A stretch of DNA of 64,000 nucleotides from Paraglaciecola mesophila (lineage in GTDB: Bacteria; Pseudomonadota; Gammaproteobacteria; Enterobacterales; Alteromonadaceae), in NCBI RefSeq assembly GCF_009906955.1, contig NZ_CP047656.1, positions 186,001 through 250,000 of the forward strand, written 5' to 3'. The notes below the pieces were generated by a model that worked only from the letters and a program-made list of their open reading frames with translations, had not been told where the DNA came from and searched no databases. Each line of letters starts with the position of its first letter. The first letter of the stretch is position 1. The position numbers were made by a program, and so were the translations under genes. This document shows, in pieces, positions 36,588 to 46,500 of this stretch.

Positions 36588-38297
36588 TTAATAAGGATCG
36601 CGGGGTTTCAGCTTAATAATTTTGGAATAGTCAACAATGCTGTTTTCTTCTTTCCAGCGCGCGCTCATAGCACGCAGCTTCTCCACAAGCTTTGGATGAG
36701 ATTTCGCAATATTATTTGTTTCTGCTGGATCAACGCTCAAGTCATAGAGTTCATGAGCAATGCCTGGCGCTTCTAGGGTTTGCAGATACCAACCCGGCTC
36801 TATCAGAAGCTTCCATCGGCCTTGGTAAACAACGCTTTGCTGTCCTTTGTCATTAAAATAAATCGCCTCTGGTGCAGTTTGCTCTTCGCCCTTTAGGGTG
36901 GTGTACACACTACGGCCATCGAGCTCTCTAGGTTTTGTTCCGTGGAACTTTTCCGGGAAGGGGGTTTGAGTGATATCAAGCAGGGTGGGCACGACATCAC
37001 CTACCCAAACTAAGTTATCAGAAATAGAATTGGCGGGAATAACCCCAGGCCAACTGGCAATGGCATGTGTACGGGCGCCGCCTTCCCATAACAGCGCTTT
37101 TACGCCACGGTATGGCACATTCATTAGCCCGTTAGTATGGGCGGCTGCACCATTGTCAGAGAAATACAACACTAGGGTATTGTCATATTCTCCAGATGCT
37201 TTCAACTGGCTAATAATTTTGCCTACGTTTTGATCTATCTTTTCCATCATAGCCCCGTGCACGGCTGCTACTAAACGTAGCTCTTCAAGCTGCTGTTCGG
37301 TTAGCCCATTAAGTAATTGCTTAACACTTGTCGTGTCTGCATCTTTAGGAAACAAGCCTGATGCCACTAGGCCTTTATTCCTCTCATCAAGCAGTGATGG
37401 TAAATCTTGGTAACGCGCTAAGTATTTTTCCACCAATTCTGTTGGGGCTTGCAGTGGTTTATGCGGTGCTCTAAAGGCGGCGTATAGAAAGAAGGGGGAA
37501 GGTTGTTTCGCCGCGTCTTTGATCATATCTACGGCGCGATCTGTCATCCCATCGGTGGCGTAAAAAGCCTTGCCAGACTTACCATGGCACGCCCCGTAAC
37601 GTCTTTTTTCCGCGGAGCTTTTTGTATAGCAGTACATGTCATAGTTATCTGCGTATTCTAAGGTCGCTTTTTCATTGCCTTCGTAATAGGGGTGGTTGTC
37701 TTCAGGCGTATAGAATAAATTACCTTGGGCCCCAGCAAATACGAAACTTTTCTGAAAACCGCGTTGGGGCGGTAGGGCAAGGTAATCGAGCTCCATTTCT
37801 TCAGGGGTTAACGTCATTGCGGTATGGGTTTTCTTCCAAAGTGGGGCTAGTTTTTCTGGATCTTTCTTTATGTAGCTACCGCCAAGGTGCCACTTACCTG
37901 ACATCATGGTTTGATAGCCATTACTTGCCAATAACTCAGATATCAGAGGTTGCTCGTAGGATATGCGCCCTCGGTGAGCGGGAAATGGCAGTTCGCGGCC
38001 CCAATCGCCTACCACGCCACCTCCAAAGCCTACATGAGCCGCATCAACGCCTGTTAATAGGGATGCTCTGGTGGGGCTGCACCTTGCGTTGCTGTAAAAT
38101 TGGCTAAAACGCATGCCGTTTTGGGCTAATTTATCGAGGTTAGGGGTATCTATTTCACCACCAAATGCACCAATATCTGAATACCCCGCGTCATCAGATA
38201 AAATCACCACGATATTGGGGCGCGTATCTTTGGCCAGAACGCTTGTTGAAAATATGAGCAGCACTGCGAAGGCTGTTTTTAACGTAAAATTATTCAT
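36588..38297 (-). CDS. S1-family sulfatase (arylsulfatase-like)
   Basis: A 569-residue secreted enzyme with a signal peptide (MNNFTLKTAFAVLLIFSTSVLA). It has the metal-site DD in ILSDDAGYSD and the formylglycine motif C73-SPTR-A in ARCSPTRASLLTG. The second metal and phosphate-like binding residues are in LYFSDNGAAAH, and GKWHLGG is present. FGE converts the Cys to formylglycine for hydrolysis of sulfate esters. In this locus it would remove sulfate from agar/porphyran oligosaccharides. It is 49 bp after the GH16 lipoprotein gene, so it is likely co-transcribed. There is no sign of damage. Confidence 0.93.
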   Translation of the reverse strand: MNNFTLKTAFAVLLIFSTSVLAKDTRPNIVVILSDDAGYSDIGAFGGEIDTPNLDKLAQNGMRFSQFYSNARCSPTRASLLTGVDAAHVGFGGGVVGDWGRELPFPAHRGRISYEQPLISELLASNGYQTMMSGKWHLGGSYIKKDPEKLAPLWKKTHTAMTLTPEEMELDYLALPPQRGFQKSFVFAGAQGNLFYTPEDNHPYYEGNEKATLEYADNYDMYCYTKSSAEKRRYGACHGKSGKAFYATDGMTDRAVDMIKDAAKQPSPFFLYAAFRAPHKPLQAPTELVEKYLARYQDLPSLLDERNKGLVASGLFPKDADTTSVKQLLNGLTEQQLEELRLVAAVHGAMMEKIDQNVGKIISQLKASGEYDNTLVLYFSDNGAAAHTNGLMNVPYRGVKALLWEGGARTHAIASWPGVIPANSISDNLVWVGDVVPTLLDITQTPFPEKFHGTKPRELDGRSVYTTLKGEEQTAPEAIYFNDKGQQSVVYQGRWKLLIEPGWYLQTLEAPGIAHELYDLSVDPAETNNIAKSHPKLVEKLRAMSARWKEENSIVDYSKIIKLKPRDPY

Positions 38298-38346
38298 AAG
38301 CTTACTTTCCTAACTATGGTGACGTTATCGTGCGCAATTATCACGG

Positions 38347-39327
38347 TTATAATCGCTCAGATGAGTCCGCTGGACGCCAAGTTCTTATCCAGTCATAGCG
38401 TGTGGTGCGTTCTTCTTGAGTACCAGTAACCACCATGCCGCCATCGTCAGGTACCGGGTTCCAGTCGTAAGTTTCAATGGCCATTTGATAGAACGCAGGC
38501 ACATCCCAGTCAACACTCGGCTCAATGGAATAAACGTATTTTCCATCTAAATAAAAGCGTACTTCCTTCTCTGATTTCCACCACGCAGCGTACACAAAGT
38601 AGCGCTCGTGATTTTGTTCAGGTAGGTACTCAAAGCCTTGAATTTGTACTTTGTGTGGATTGTGTTGATTTACTCGATGAATGGCGTTGGAGTGAAAGAT
38701 GCGATCCCAATTTTTTGCCCATTCGGTGGCGTAGGGCGACATTTTCCCTACGCATTCTTGTATATCCAATTCGAGCTTTTTAACACCGTCTGACTTGGTC
38801 ATAAGCCAAAATGTTGAAGACATTTCAGTGGCATTCGCTTTCATGCGTGCTTCGTAGTACCAACCCGGCTGCCCTGCTTCAAGAGAGCGTACAATGGCAC
38901 CTTGGTATTTGTACTCGCGTCCTTTTAGGTAAGTCGTTTCTTCAAGCGGGCTAACTTCTACATTCATTGAACCACCGGTTACGCTAACGTTTTCAGCTTT
39001 AAATAACCCAGGGGGCCGGCCAATCCACATCCAGCCGTTTCCAACAGGATCTATCTGCCATTTATTCAAATCAATTTCACTACCGTTGAATTCATCCGAC
39101 ATAGATGCCACCGGAATCCAATCTAGGGCTTCTATTTGCGGCGCGTGGCCCGGTACTGAGAAAGGCGCGATAACAGGTAAACTTTCATCAAGTTTATTGG
39201 CCGTGGTCGGAGGCGAACAGGCCATAAGTGCGCTAAGAGCTGCATTTGTCAACAGTGCGACGATTATTTTATTTACGAAGGGAACCCGCTTCGTTTCTTT
39301 AGCAAAATGTAGTTGCCTATGATGCAT
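38347..39327 (-). CDS. GH16 family glycoside hydrolase, lipoprotein
   Basis: A 326-residue enzyme with a lipobox (ALMAC, Cys37) after a long basic n-region, so it is probably anchored at the outer membrane. The GH16 domain spans about residues 70-320. The catalytic motif is LELDIQEC (E186, D188, E191). The shape WMWIGRPPGLFKAENV and YYEARMKANATEMSSTFWL is that of beta-agarase/porphyranase-like GH16 members. The ATG at 39327 overlaps the halogenase-like gene's stop codon by 11 bp and has AAGGA upstream; the longer frame to 39390 would run deep into that gene. Translational coupling is likely. Confidence 0.9.
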   Translation of the reverse strand: MHHRQLHFAKETKRVPFVNKIIVALLTNAALSALMACSPPTTANKLDESLPVIAPFSVPGHAPQIEALDWIPVASMSDEFNGSEIDLNKWQIDPVGNGWMWIGRPPGLFKAENVSVTGGSMNVEVSPLEETTYLKGREYKYQGAIVRSLEAGQPGWYYEARMKANATEMSSTFWLMTKSDGVKKLELDIQECVGKMSPYATEWAKNWDRIFHSNAIHRVNQHNPHKVQIQGFEYLPEQNHERYFVYAAWWKSEKEVRFYLDGKYVYSIEPSVDWDVPAFYQMAIETYDWNPVPDDGGMVVTGTQEERTTRYDWIRTWRPADSSERL

Positions 39328-40834
39328 GTTGAACCGTTCCTTGAGGGTCGAGTGACTTAATTGTTTGAAATTGTGATACACAGTTATCAAAAAAGGCTTT
39401 CATGTTGGCTTTGGATTGATGGAACTGCTGGATTTTGTATTGATCTTGATAGAAAGACGCGGGAAAAATGCCCATACCGGTTAAAATGGCGTGCCAAGAA
39501 AGTGAAGGGTAATACTGACTAATGTTTTGTCTTTGCAGTTCGTTATCAAGATCGCCACCTTGGCTCCACACCTCAAGAATACCTCGCAATGAATCGGAAA
39601 TGGCGAGATCACCGCGGCAGTCTTTCCAGTACTGGGTATCGCTACGGTTGTTGGCTAAGTAATGCAATAACACATAATCGCGGATATGGTCGAACGCGGC
39701 ATTGATCCCGTTATTCACATTCTCTTGATATTGCGCAGTAAAATGCCCTTTCTCAAAGTGGGCGATAAACTGCTCTATGGTCACCAGCGTCATTTGTAGC
39801 CCCGTTGCTTCAAGAGGTTCAATAAAACCTTGTGAGAGGCCCACCGCCAAACAGTTGCGCTCCCAGTGTTTTTGATTACGCCCCACTTTCATCTTAACGT
39901 GATGGGCGGGTACGGATTTGTTAACACTCCGTATGGATTGTCTTAATTGATGCTCAGCTTCATCAGCTGAAAGATGGGCACTGCTGTATACGTATCCATT
40001 GCCAGTGCGATGGGCTAGGGGAATCTTCCAGCGCCAGCCGCAGGGCATGGCGGCTGACAAGGTTTGCGGGCAGTAGGGGGTTTCTGCAGTACTTGGAATG
40101 GCAACGGCGGCATCATTAAGCAATGAGTTACTATAACTACTGAAAGGCACTTTTAACGCTTTTTGCATCAACAACGAACGAAAACCACTGCAATCCACAA
40201 AGAAGTCGGCCTCAACACGCTGGTTAGAGTGAGTATGCAAGGCCGCTATATCGCCGTTCGGGTGTTTCTCCACCTTATCAACATTACCGGATAGATAATT
40301 GACGCCAGCATCAATGGCACGCTTTTTAAGAAAGTCACCTAATAATTTGGCATCGAAATGATAGGCGTAAAAGGCTTGATGGGAAAAATGGTCGTGAGGT
40401 AATGGGAGTTTGTGATTTTCGGTTAAACGAGCCATTAAAAAGTAGTCGTCTGGATGCACATGAATGTGCAGCCCTTTTCGTCTTAACCCTACATGCTGTT
40501 TAAACACGTTAAAGTGGGTGGCATCTAGCTGGGTGGCAAAGGGGTGAAAGTAGCTTTTAAAACCGGGTTTGGTTGTCCAATCAGTAAACCTAATGCCATT
40601 TTTATAGGTGGCGTGGCATTGTGGCATCCATTCACTTTCTGAGATGTCCATTTTCTCAAAGAAACGACGTATATAAGGCGTGGAACCTTCACCGACACCC
40701 ACGGTAGGAACGTCGGGTGACTCCATCAACGTAATAGAAATGCCGCGTTTATTCCATGCTTTAGCTAACAAGTTGGCAGTCATCCAACCGGCCGTACCAC
40801 CGCCTAAGATCAGTATGTTAAACGTTTTGGCCAT
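39317..40834 (-). CDS. Flavin-dependent tryptophan-halogenase-family protein
   Basis: A 505-residue protein of the PrnA/RebH family. It has the FAD-binding GGGTAGWMTANLLA at the N-terminus, TVGVGEGSTPYI, the diagnostic WxWxIP as GWRWKIPLAHR, and GLSQGFIEPLEATGLQMT. True members chlorinate tryptophan with FADH2. Many marine and Caulobacter-type genomes keep a copy next to a TonB receptor for a polysaccharide, where its substrate is unknown. That is exactly the position here, between a glycan-binding lipoprotein and a GH16 gene. It is probably cytoplasmic as no signal peptide is seen. Confidence 0.9.
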   Translation of the reverse strand: MAKTFNILILGGGTAGWMTANLLAKAWNKRGISITLMESPDVPTVGVGEGSTPYIRRFFEKMDISESEWMPQCHATYKNGIRFTDWTTKPGFKSYFHPFATQLDATHFNVFKQHVGLRRKGLHIHVHPDDYFLMARLTENHKLPLPHDHFSHQAFYAYHFDAKLLGDFLKKRAIDAGVNYLSGNVDKVEKHPNGDIAALHTHSNQRVEADFFVDCSGFRSLLMQKALKVPFSSYSNSLLNDAAVAIPSTAETPYCPQTLSAAMPCGWRWKIPLAHRTGNGYVYSSAHLSADEAEHQLRQSIRSVNKSVPAHHVKMKVGRNQKHWERNCLAVGLSQGFIEPLEATGLQMTLVTIEQFIAHFEKGHFTAQYQENVNNGINAAFDHIRDYVLLHYLANNRSDTQYWKDCRGDLAISDSLRGILEVWSQGGDLDNELQRQNISQYYPSLSWHAILTGMGIFPASFYQDQYKIQQFHQSKANMKAFFDNCVSQFQTIKSLDPQGTVQHAS

Positions 40835-40965
40835 GTGAGATGACTCCCAACTCCCTAAAATTTAATAAACAAGCGCTAATACTATTTCGTAAAAAGCGGA
40901 CTAACGTAATTTAAAATATCATTGGAATAGAATTTACTAAGTGAAATACCTTAAAGAGAGAGTAA

Positions 40966-40987
40966 GAGCCCCATTAGATAGGGGCTC
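40966..40987 (-). terminator. Hairpin between the glycan-binding lipoprotein and halogenase-like genes
   Basis: GAGCCCC / GGGGCTC with an eight-base loop, 17 bp past the lipoprotein stop codon on the minus strand, followed by a pyrimidine-rich but not pure T tract. It may attenuate rather than stop transcription from the receptor genes into the enzymes. Confidence 0.5.
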
Positions 40988-41003
40988 CTACCGTCACCAG
41001 CGA

Positions 41004-43541
41004 TTACTTCGGCACAGGGTACATCGAGATATTATCTATTTGTAGCTCATCCCCAGGACGAACATACAGCGCGGGCTGCACGGTGGCTGAGGCCCAGTCG
41101 TAGTTAACATCACTGTTAATGTTGCCACCGAAATAGCGGCTATCAGAGATTGTATCTATGTGCATGTAGTAGGTTGTCCACTCTGTAGGGCTACGCTTTG
41201 CAAAGTCGACACGTTTAGTGAAGTTGTTGCCACCCACTTCGAAAATACCGAACTCGATAGGTATCGCACCTGTTTCACTGGTGTAAGAAGGGGTCCTCAT
41301 ATCAAACTGGATGATATAGCGCATACCATTCTTAATAGCACCTTGAGGGAAGAAACTCGGATCTAACTCTATACGCTGTGCTTCACTCGTGTTGTTGGTA
41401 ATTTGCAGACCATAGTCTGCGCCGCTGGGGTTCGACGCACGGTTGGCCTCCAAGGTGACTTCTAAACTTGCGCCGCCGGTAATGCTCCATCCTTGTGAAG
41501 AAGGGCTTAGAAAGCGGCCGTTGGAAATCAACTGACGTTGTTGGCTGCCGCTATTTACTTTAACGATAGCGAAGTCATCGAGTTGGGTATTTTGGTTCAT
41601 CAACAATGAAAAACTAATTTGCTCTTCGGCGCTGGGATCAAAGTAATCCGATGCACGCAAAGTAGCGGTCCGCTCTACCCAATTGTTCGTTACGCCTAGT
41701 GCCGATTGGAATGTTAGGTTTTCTACTGCGTTATTACGGTCAAACGTATCGCCAATATTTAACAAACCGTTGAGCGTACCCCAAGGAGCAGCAGCAACTT
41801 TTGCGTAAAAACTGATATAGAACAGGTCGTTTTCATTAAGCTGATTTTGTTGAATACCGGTTGTGCCCAAGGTGGTAAACATTCCATCTTGCATACTACT
41901 AAGACTGTAGTCTCCTGAGTGCTGCTCGGCATCGGTTACGATCAAGTTCTCCTCAGTGGCTGATGAGGCCGGGTCGAGTTGAAACTTCCAAGCACTCGTA
42001 TCTAGTGAGCCTGTCTCGAAGCCTGGGTCGCTTGCCGCGCCTCTAGCCGCTAGGTTAGCATTTACCCCTTTCAGCGTGATGTCTACACGGCGTTCTTCTG
42101 AAGTCATATCACCGTCGGTAATTTGATAAGTATAAGAGAATACCTTTGTTTCATCTGGTGCTAAATACGTAAAATGATAGGGGTCCACAGTCATTCGGCT
42201 CTCGCCAAAGAACACACCATATTCCTGCACAGTAACGCCAACAGGTTTTATCCCAATAACTGACATTTCATCGCCGTCTAGCTCAATGACACCTTCTAAC
42301 AGGTTAATGCTAGTCGCGTCGCCAGTTGTTTCGATGGTTTTCTCAATACCGTCGAAAAATATAGGCGCGTTTTCTTCATCTGCGCCTATCACGGTGACCG
42401 TGATTTCTCTAGAGACCACGTTGTTACCATCTGTTATATCAAAACTGACAACAACATCGACCACTTCACCGGCGCTAAGTACCTCGGCAAACACAGAAGC
42501 ATTAACAGTTAAGTCGGCTCCAGTCATTATCCCGGTAATAGGATCTACACGGCGAACAAAAGAGGCAAACCCGTCCGGTACTTCCATACCATTTGACGCT
42601 GTTACCGTGAAATTGGCGATGTTAAGGTTTTCTTTTACATATAAGTTATTGATTGAGCTGTAAAAATTTGCCACATCTCCAATTTCTCTTTGCCAAGCTA
42701 ATGCATCATAGATATCTTGATCATAAAGGCCGACAGTCATATCGATGTTGGTTAAACCTGCTTTTTCTGAAACCAAAAGTGAAGGTGGCTCGATGGGTAT
42801 TTGGTTTCCTTCAGAATCTAAACGCGGCGTACCGTCCGCATTGGATTCTATAAAGGAAGGCGCTTGATCTTCGCCATTAACAATAGCGACAACTTGGCGT
42901 CGTAGCGTATTTTCACCGTCGGTAACTTCATAATTAAACCCAAGTTGTGCAGTTTGCCCAGTCAATAGTATCGGCGCAAAGTTGCGGGGAGTGACGCGTA
43001 ACCTATCTTCTAAAAATTCAAACCCAAAAATAGCTTGGTCTACCACGGGCAGGTTTTGATATTCACGGATTTCCGCCGCAATTTCGGGTGTTACGGTTGC
43101 CCCTGATTCTACTCCAAACTCGGCAAGGATAGGGTCGCAAACGTCTGGAAAGTTTACGGCATCAACCGTGGTATTTGCACAGTTAGGGCCAGGCCATATA
43201 AAGGTTACATTCTTGACTGATAAGGTATCACCATCAGGGTCAGTAACCCCTGCCAGCAAATCTATATCAAAGAAGTCTACTGTTGCGTTGGCATCAGATG
43301 GGTCTGTAAATGAATTTTCGGATTCATTAAAGCTTACTTCCCATCGTACAACTTCTTCATTTTCGGACGTCACGACCATAGCTTGGCCACGGTCAGTGTT
43401 TAAGGCTTCAACATTTAACTGAGGTGCACGATTTGCGCCGTTCGCACCTGCATTATTTGAACTGCTGTCGTTGTCACCGCCGCAGCCGGTTAAAGCTGCT
43501 GCAATAGAGAGCGCAAGAAGCGCCGGTAGTTGTCTTTTCAT
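41004..43541 (-). CDS. Outer-membrane glycan-binding lipoprotein with cadherin-like and CBM-like domains
   Basis: An 845-residue lipoprotein (lipobox ALTGC, Cys20, then an Asp/Ser/Asn linker). About four cadherin/VCBS-like beta domains follow up to about residue 490, seen as repeated D.DGD.L and Y.VTDG.N segments. Two CBM4/9-like jelly rolls close the chain (from ASDPGFETGSLDTSAWKFQ and from SNGRFLSPSSQGWSITGG to ELQIDNISMYPV). No catalytic motif is seen. It lies 11 bp after the TonB receptor, where Bacteroidetes loci would have a SusD-like protein, so a role in capturing galactan for the receptor is likely. Confidence 0.8.
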   Translation of the reverse strand: MKRQLPALLALSIAAALTGCGGDNDSSSNNAGANGANRAPQLNVEALNTDRGQAMVVTSENEEVVRWEVSFNESENSFTDPSDANATVDFFDIDLLAGVTDPDGDTLSVKNVTFIWPGPNCANTTVDAVNFPDVCDPILAEFGVESGATVTPEIAAEIREYQNLPVVDQAIFGFEFLEDRLRVTPRNFAPILLTGQTAQLGFNYEVTDGENTLRRQVVAIVNGEDQAPSFIESNADGTPRLDSEGNQIPIEPPSLLVSEKAGLTNIDMTVGLYDQDIYDALAWQREIGDVANFYSSINNLYVKENLNIANFTVTASNGMEVPDGFASFVRRVDPITGIMTGADLTVNASVFAEVLSAGEVVDVVVSFDITDGNNVVSREITVTVIGADEENAPIFFDGIEKTIETTGDATSINLLEGVIELDGDEMSVIGIKPVGVTVQEYGVFFGESRMTVDPYHFTYLAPDETKVFSYTYQITDGDMTSEERRVDITLKGVNANLAARGAASDPGFETGSLDTSAWKFQLDPASSATEENLIVTDAEQHSGDYSLSSMQDGMFTTLGTTGIQQNQLNENDLFYISFYAKVAAAPWGTLNGLLNIGDTFDRNNAVENLTFQSALGVTNNWVERTATLRASDYFDPSAEEQISFSLLMNQNTQLDDFAIVKVNSGSQQRQLISNGRFLSPSSQGWSITGGASLEVTLEANRASNPSGADYGLQITNNTSEAQRIELDPSFFPQGAIKNGMRYIIQFDMRTPSYTSETGAIPIEFGIFEVGGNNFTKRVDFAKRSPTEWTTYYMHIDTISDSRYFGGNINSDVNYDWASATVQPALYVRPGDELQIDNISMYPVPK

Positions 43542-43552
43542 TATCGGTACTC

Positions 43553-46500
43553 CTAGAAGTCTATGCGCAGGTCTAAACGGAACGTGCGACCAGTTTTATA
43601 TAATTGTTGTGTTCTTGATTGTGTCACGCTGCTGTCTTCCAATGGGTTGCCTTCGTCATAGAGCGAGGCGACTTCTTGACCATCTATAATTTGGGTATCG
43701 CCAAGGTTAATTGTACGGCTGGTAAAGTAGTTACGTGTTTCTTCATCAGTTAAATTGATAGCTTGGAAAGAAATACGCATGTTTTTAGAAATTTGATAGC
43801 TTGTGGTTAAATCGAAAAGCACACTTCCGTCTCGCCACAATGAGCCTTCGTTCCACGTTCGTTGAATCAATTCATCCGATTTACCGCGCATAGCTAAGCG
43901 TATTTGATGACCCCCTTTCTCCCAGAAAATAGTGGCGTTGTAACTGTGCTCTGGTGTCCAAGCTTGTGGATACTGAGGCAATGCTTGAGTGGAATCAAAA
44001 GATGAAAACTCAGCATCTGTTTTACTATCTTGATAGGTATAATTCACCTGAGCACCTAGTCCTGACCATATACCGGGTAAAAAGTCGTAGGTTTGTTGGT
44101 AGCTTAACTCTAGTCCCCTAATAGAAGCACCAGAGCCATTTCTTAAGCGTGTGGCAGTAAATTGCGAACACCAGCCAATCAAATCATTTGATTCGTCAAA
44201 CCACCAATCCGCTTGTAGGTCACTTATGTTCCCCCGATCAGGGAAGCAGGCTGCATACCCTACACCGTCAATTAAGTCGGGGTTTTGAAGGTTTTCTTGT
44301 ACTTGTGCTTGTGTCAGAATTAACCCGCCCACATCATAGGGTTGGGTTAAGTCGAGGTGACGTAAATCCTCGGCGTAAACTAGCGCCGCTTCACGTTCTT
44401 CAAAGTTAGATAAATCTTTATAGAAGAATGCTGCCGACAGTAGACTCGTCTCGTTGAAATACCACTCCAATGATATGTCAAGGTTTTTAGACTGCTGAGG
44501 CATCAGCTCAGGGTTAAATAAATTGATGGTTCCGCTTGCTGCATCATTCGGAGACCAAAAATTTTCATTTAGGTTGAAGCCTGGGCGCAACGAATCAATG
44601 TTAGCCCGTGAAATGGTTTTTGATACTGCAAACCGACCGATTAAATCATCCCTTAGCTGATAGTTAATATTAAGGCTAGGTAGGAACATGTCATATTCGT
44701 TAGCACCTTCGGTTGCAAACGAAACTAATGAGCGGTCTTCAGGGTTGTTAGGATCATCACCCCAAACATAGAATGGATGTCTGGAAATGTCCTCATGACG
44801 ACTTAGGAAAAATGAACCTGCAGCGCCTTGAAGAGCTAATGGATCATAGCAAGGGTAGCCTGATGGGTCGGCAGGTAATCTTACCGGAGTTTCTCCAGTC
44901 AAATCCCAGCCCAATCCATCTAGCCTATTATAACCTGCAAACTGATTAACAATTCTAGGGTTACCTGGAATTTGACACTCTGGGTTATTTACGAAGTCGC
45001 GTAATTGGCGAAACATAAAGGGGTCAAATACACGACCAAATACGTTATCCCCCGCAAAGCGTGCACTGGAATTACCCAGGCTACTTGACTCAGTTCTAAT
45101 ATAACGTACGCCTACATCACCGGTTAATCGGCCATCTAGATAATCATAGTTAAATTTTACATAAGCTGCTTGATGCTTTAGTTCTGTTTCACGATAGTTA
45201 CCAGGGTCTGGATCCAAGGCAAGGTTATCGATACCAAATGCTTGTTCCTGAAGTAACTGCGCTGATACTAAAGGCCATCCGTCGGTTGCAGCACTCTTCG
45301 GCACCCCCAAAGATTGCATGAAGTTATCATAGGGAAAAGCGTCAGCTAATGTATAATTTGCAGTCGGGACGTTTCCTAAGCTTTGGCCTTCTTGCAAAAC
45401 TTGCTGACCTACTAGGTTTCCATCTGCGTCGAAAATATCAACTGTTACTGCACGAGATGTGTTGTTGAGGTCATAAAATTGATCGTCAACGGTTTTCACT
45501 CGTTTACGATACTTAGCGCCAAATTCTACTTGGGTTATACCTGCAAATTCCACATCCCAATCAAAATCTACAAAGTAGGTTTCTTGCTCGTCATCTACTT
45601 CTCTGTCTAGCAAGCGGAAGTTATTGGTATTATGAGAGGCAATATCGTCTGGGTTCCACGCTGTACGAGAAGTATTATCAAACTGATTGAAAGGGTCGTT
45701 CTCTGAGATTAATCCGTCTCCAAAGACCATTTGGCAAACACCAGAAGTACAATCGTAACCAGCCGGTTGAATACCTGTGTGTGGTTCTCCCTCGGGGCCG
45801 GCAAACAGACGTCCCATAGCAGGGTTTGCTCCGTTTAATAGGTAAACGGTAAAGCTCTGGTCTGGGCGCTCTGAGGTTTTTGAGTAGTTAGCGCCAGCTT
45901 CCATACGTAAATTGTAAGTAATGTCTTGCTCAAGGGTTAAACCTAGCTGAATATTGGATGTATCTTCTCCGCGGTCTGTATGTCTATAGCCACCATCAGA
46001 AAAACGGCGCAGCTGTCTCGTTACCGTACGGGTGTCGGTGTTAACATTTGTCCAATCCAGTGTGGGGTCTGAAAACGTAGGGGTAAAATCTTGACCGTCT
46101 ATCTGTACCGCACTGGCTTCTCCCTCTACGAAGTTCTTTCGTTCTGGAAATGCATTACGAACGATAATCCCATTGGTATATTGCTCACTGCTAAATTGGC
46201 TATAGTTAAAGTCAAATACAAGATTAGTAGTATCGTTGGGTAAAAACTGCAGACTACCATTAACGCCAAGGCGATCACGGTCGTTTTGGAATAGGCTATA
46301 TTCCACCTCTGTAGGGGCGATAGCCGTATAGTCGGTTATAATATTGCCGTTTTGGTCATATGCAGCAGCAATATCTCGTTTTTGAAAATCATTGATCCTC
46401 ATTTCATCGCGACGAACCGAATTTGTTTCTGTGTAACCCTGGATAATAAAGCCGAGTCGGTCGTCTAAAAACTTTTCAGAAAATACCCCTGAGATTTTAT

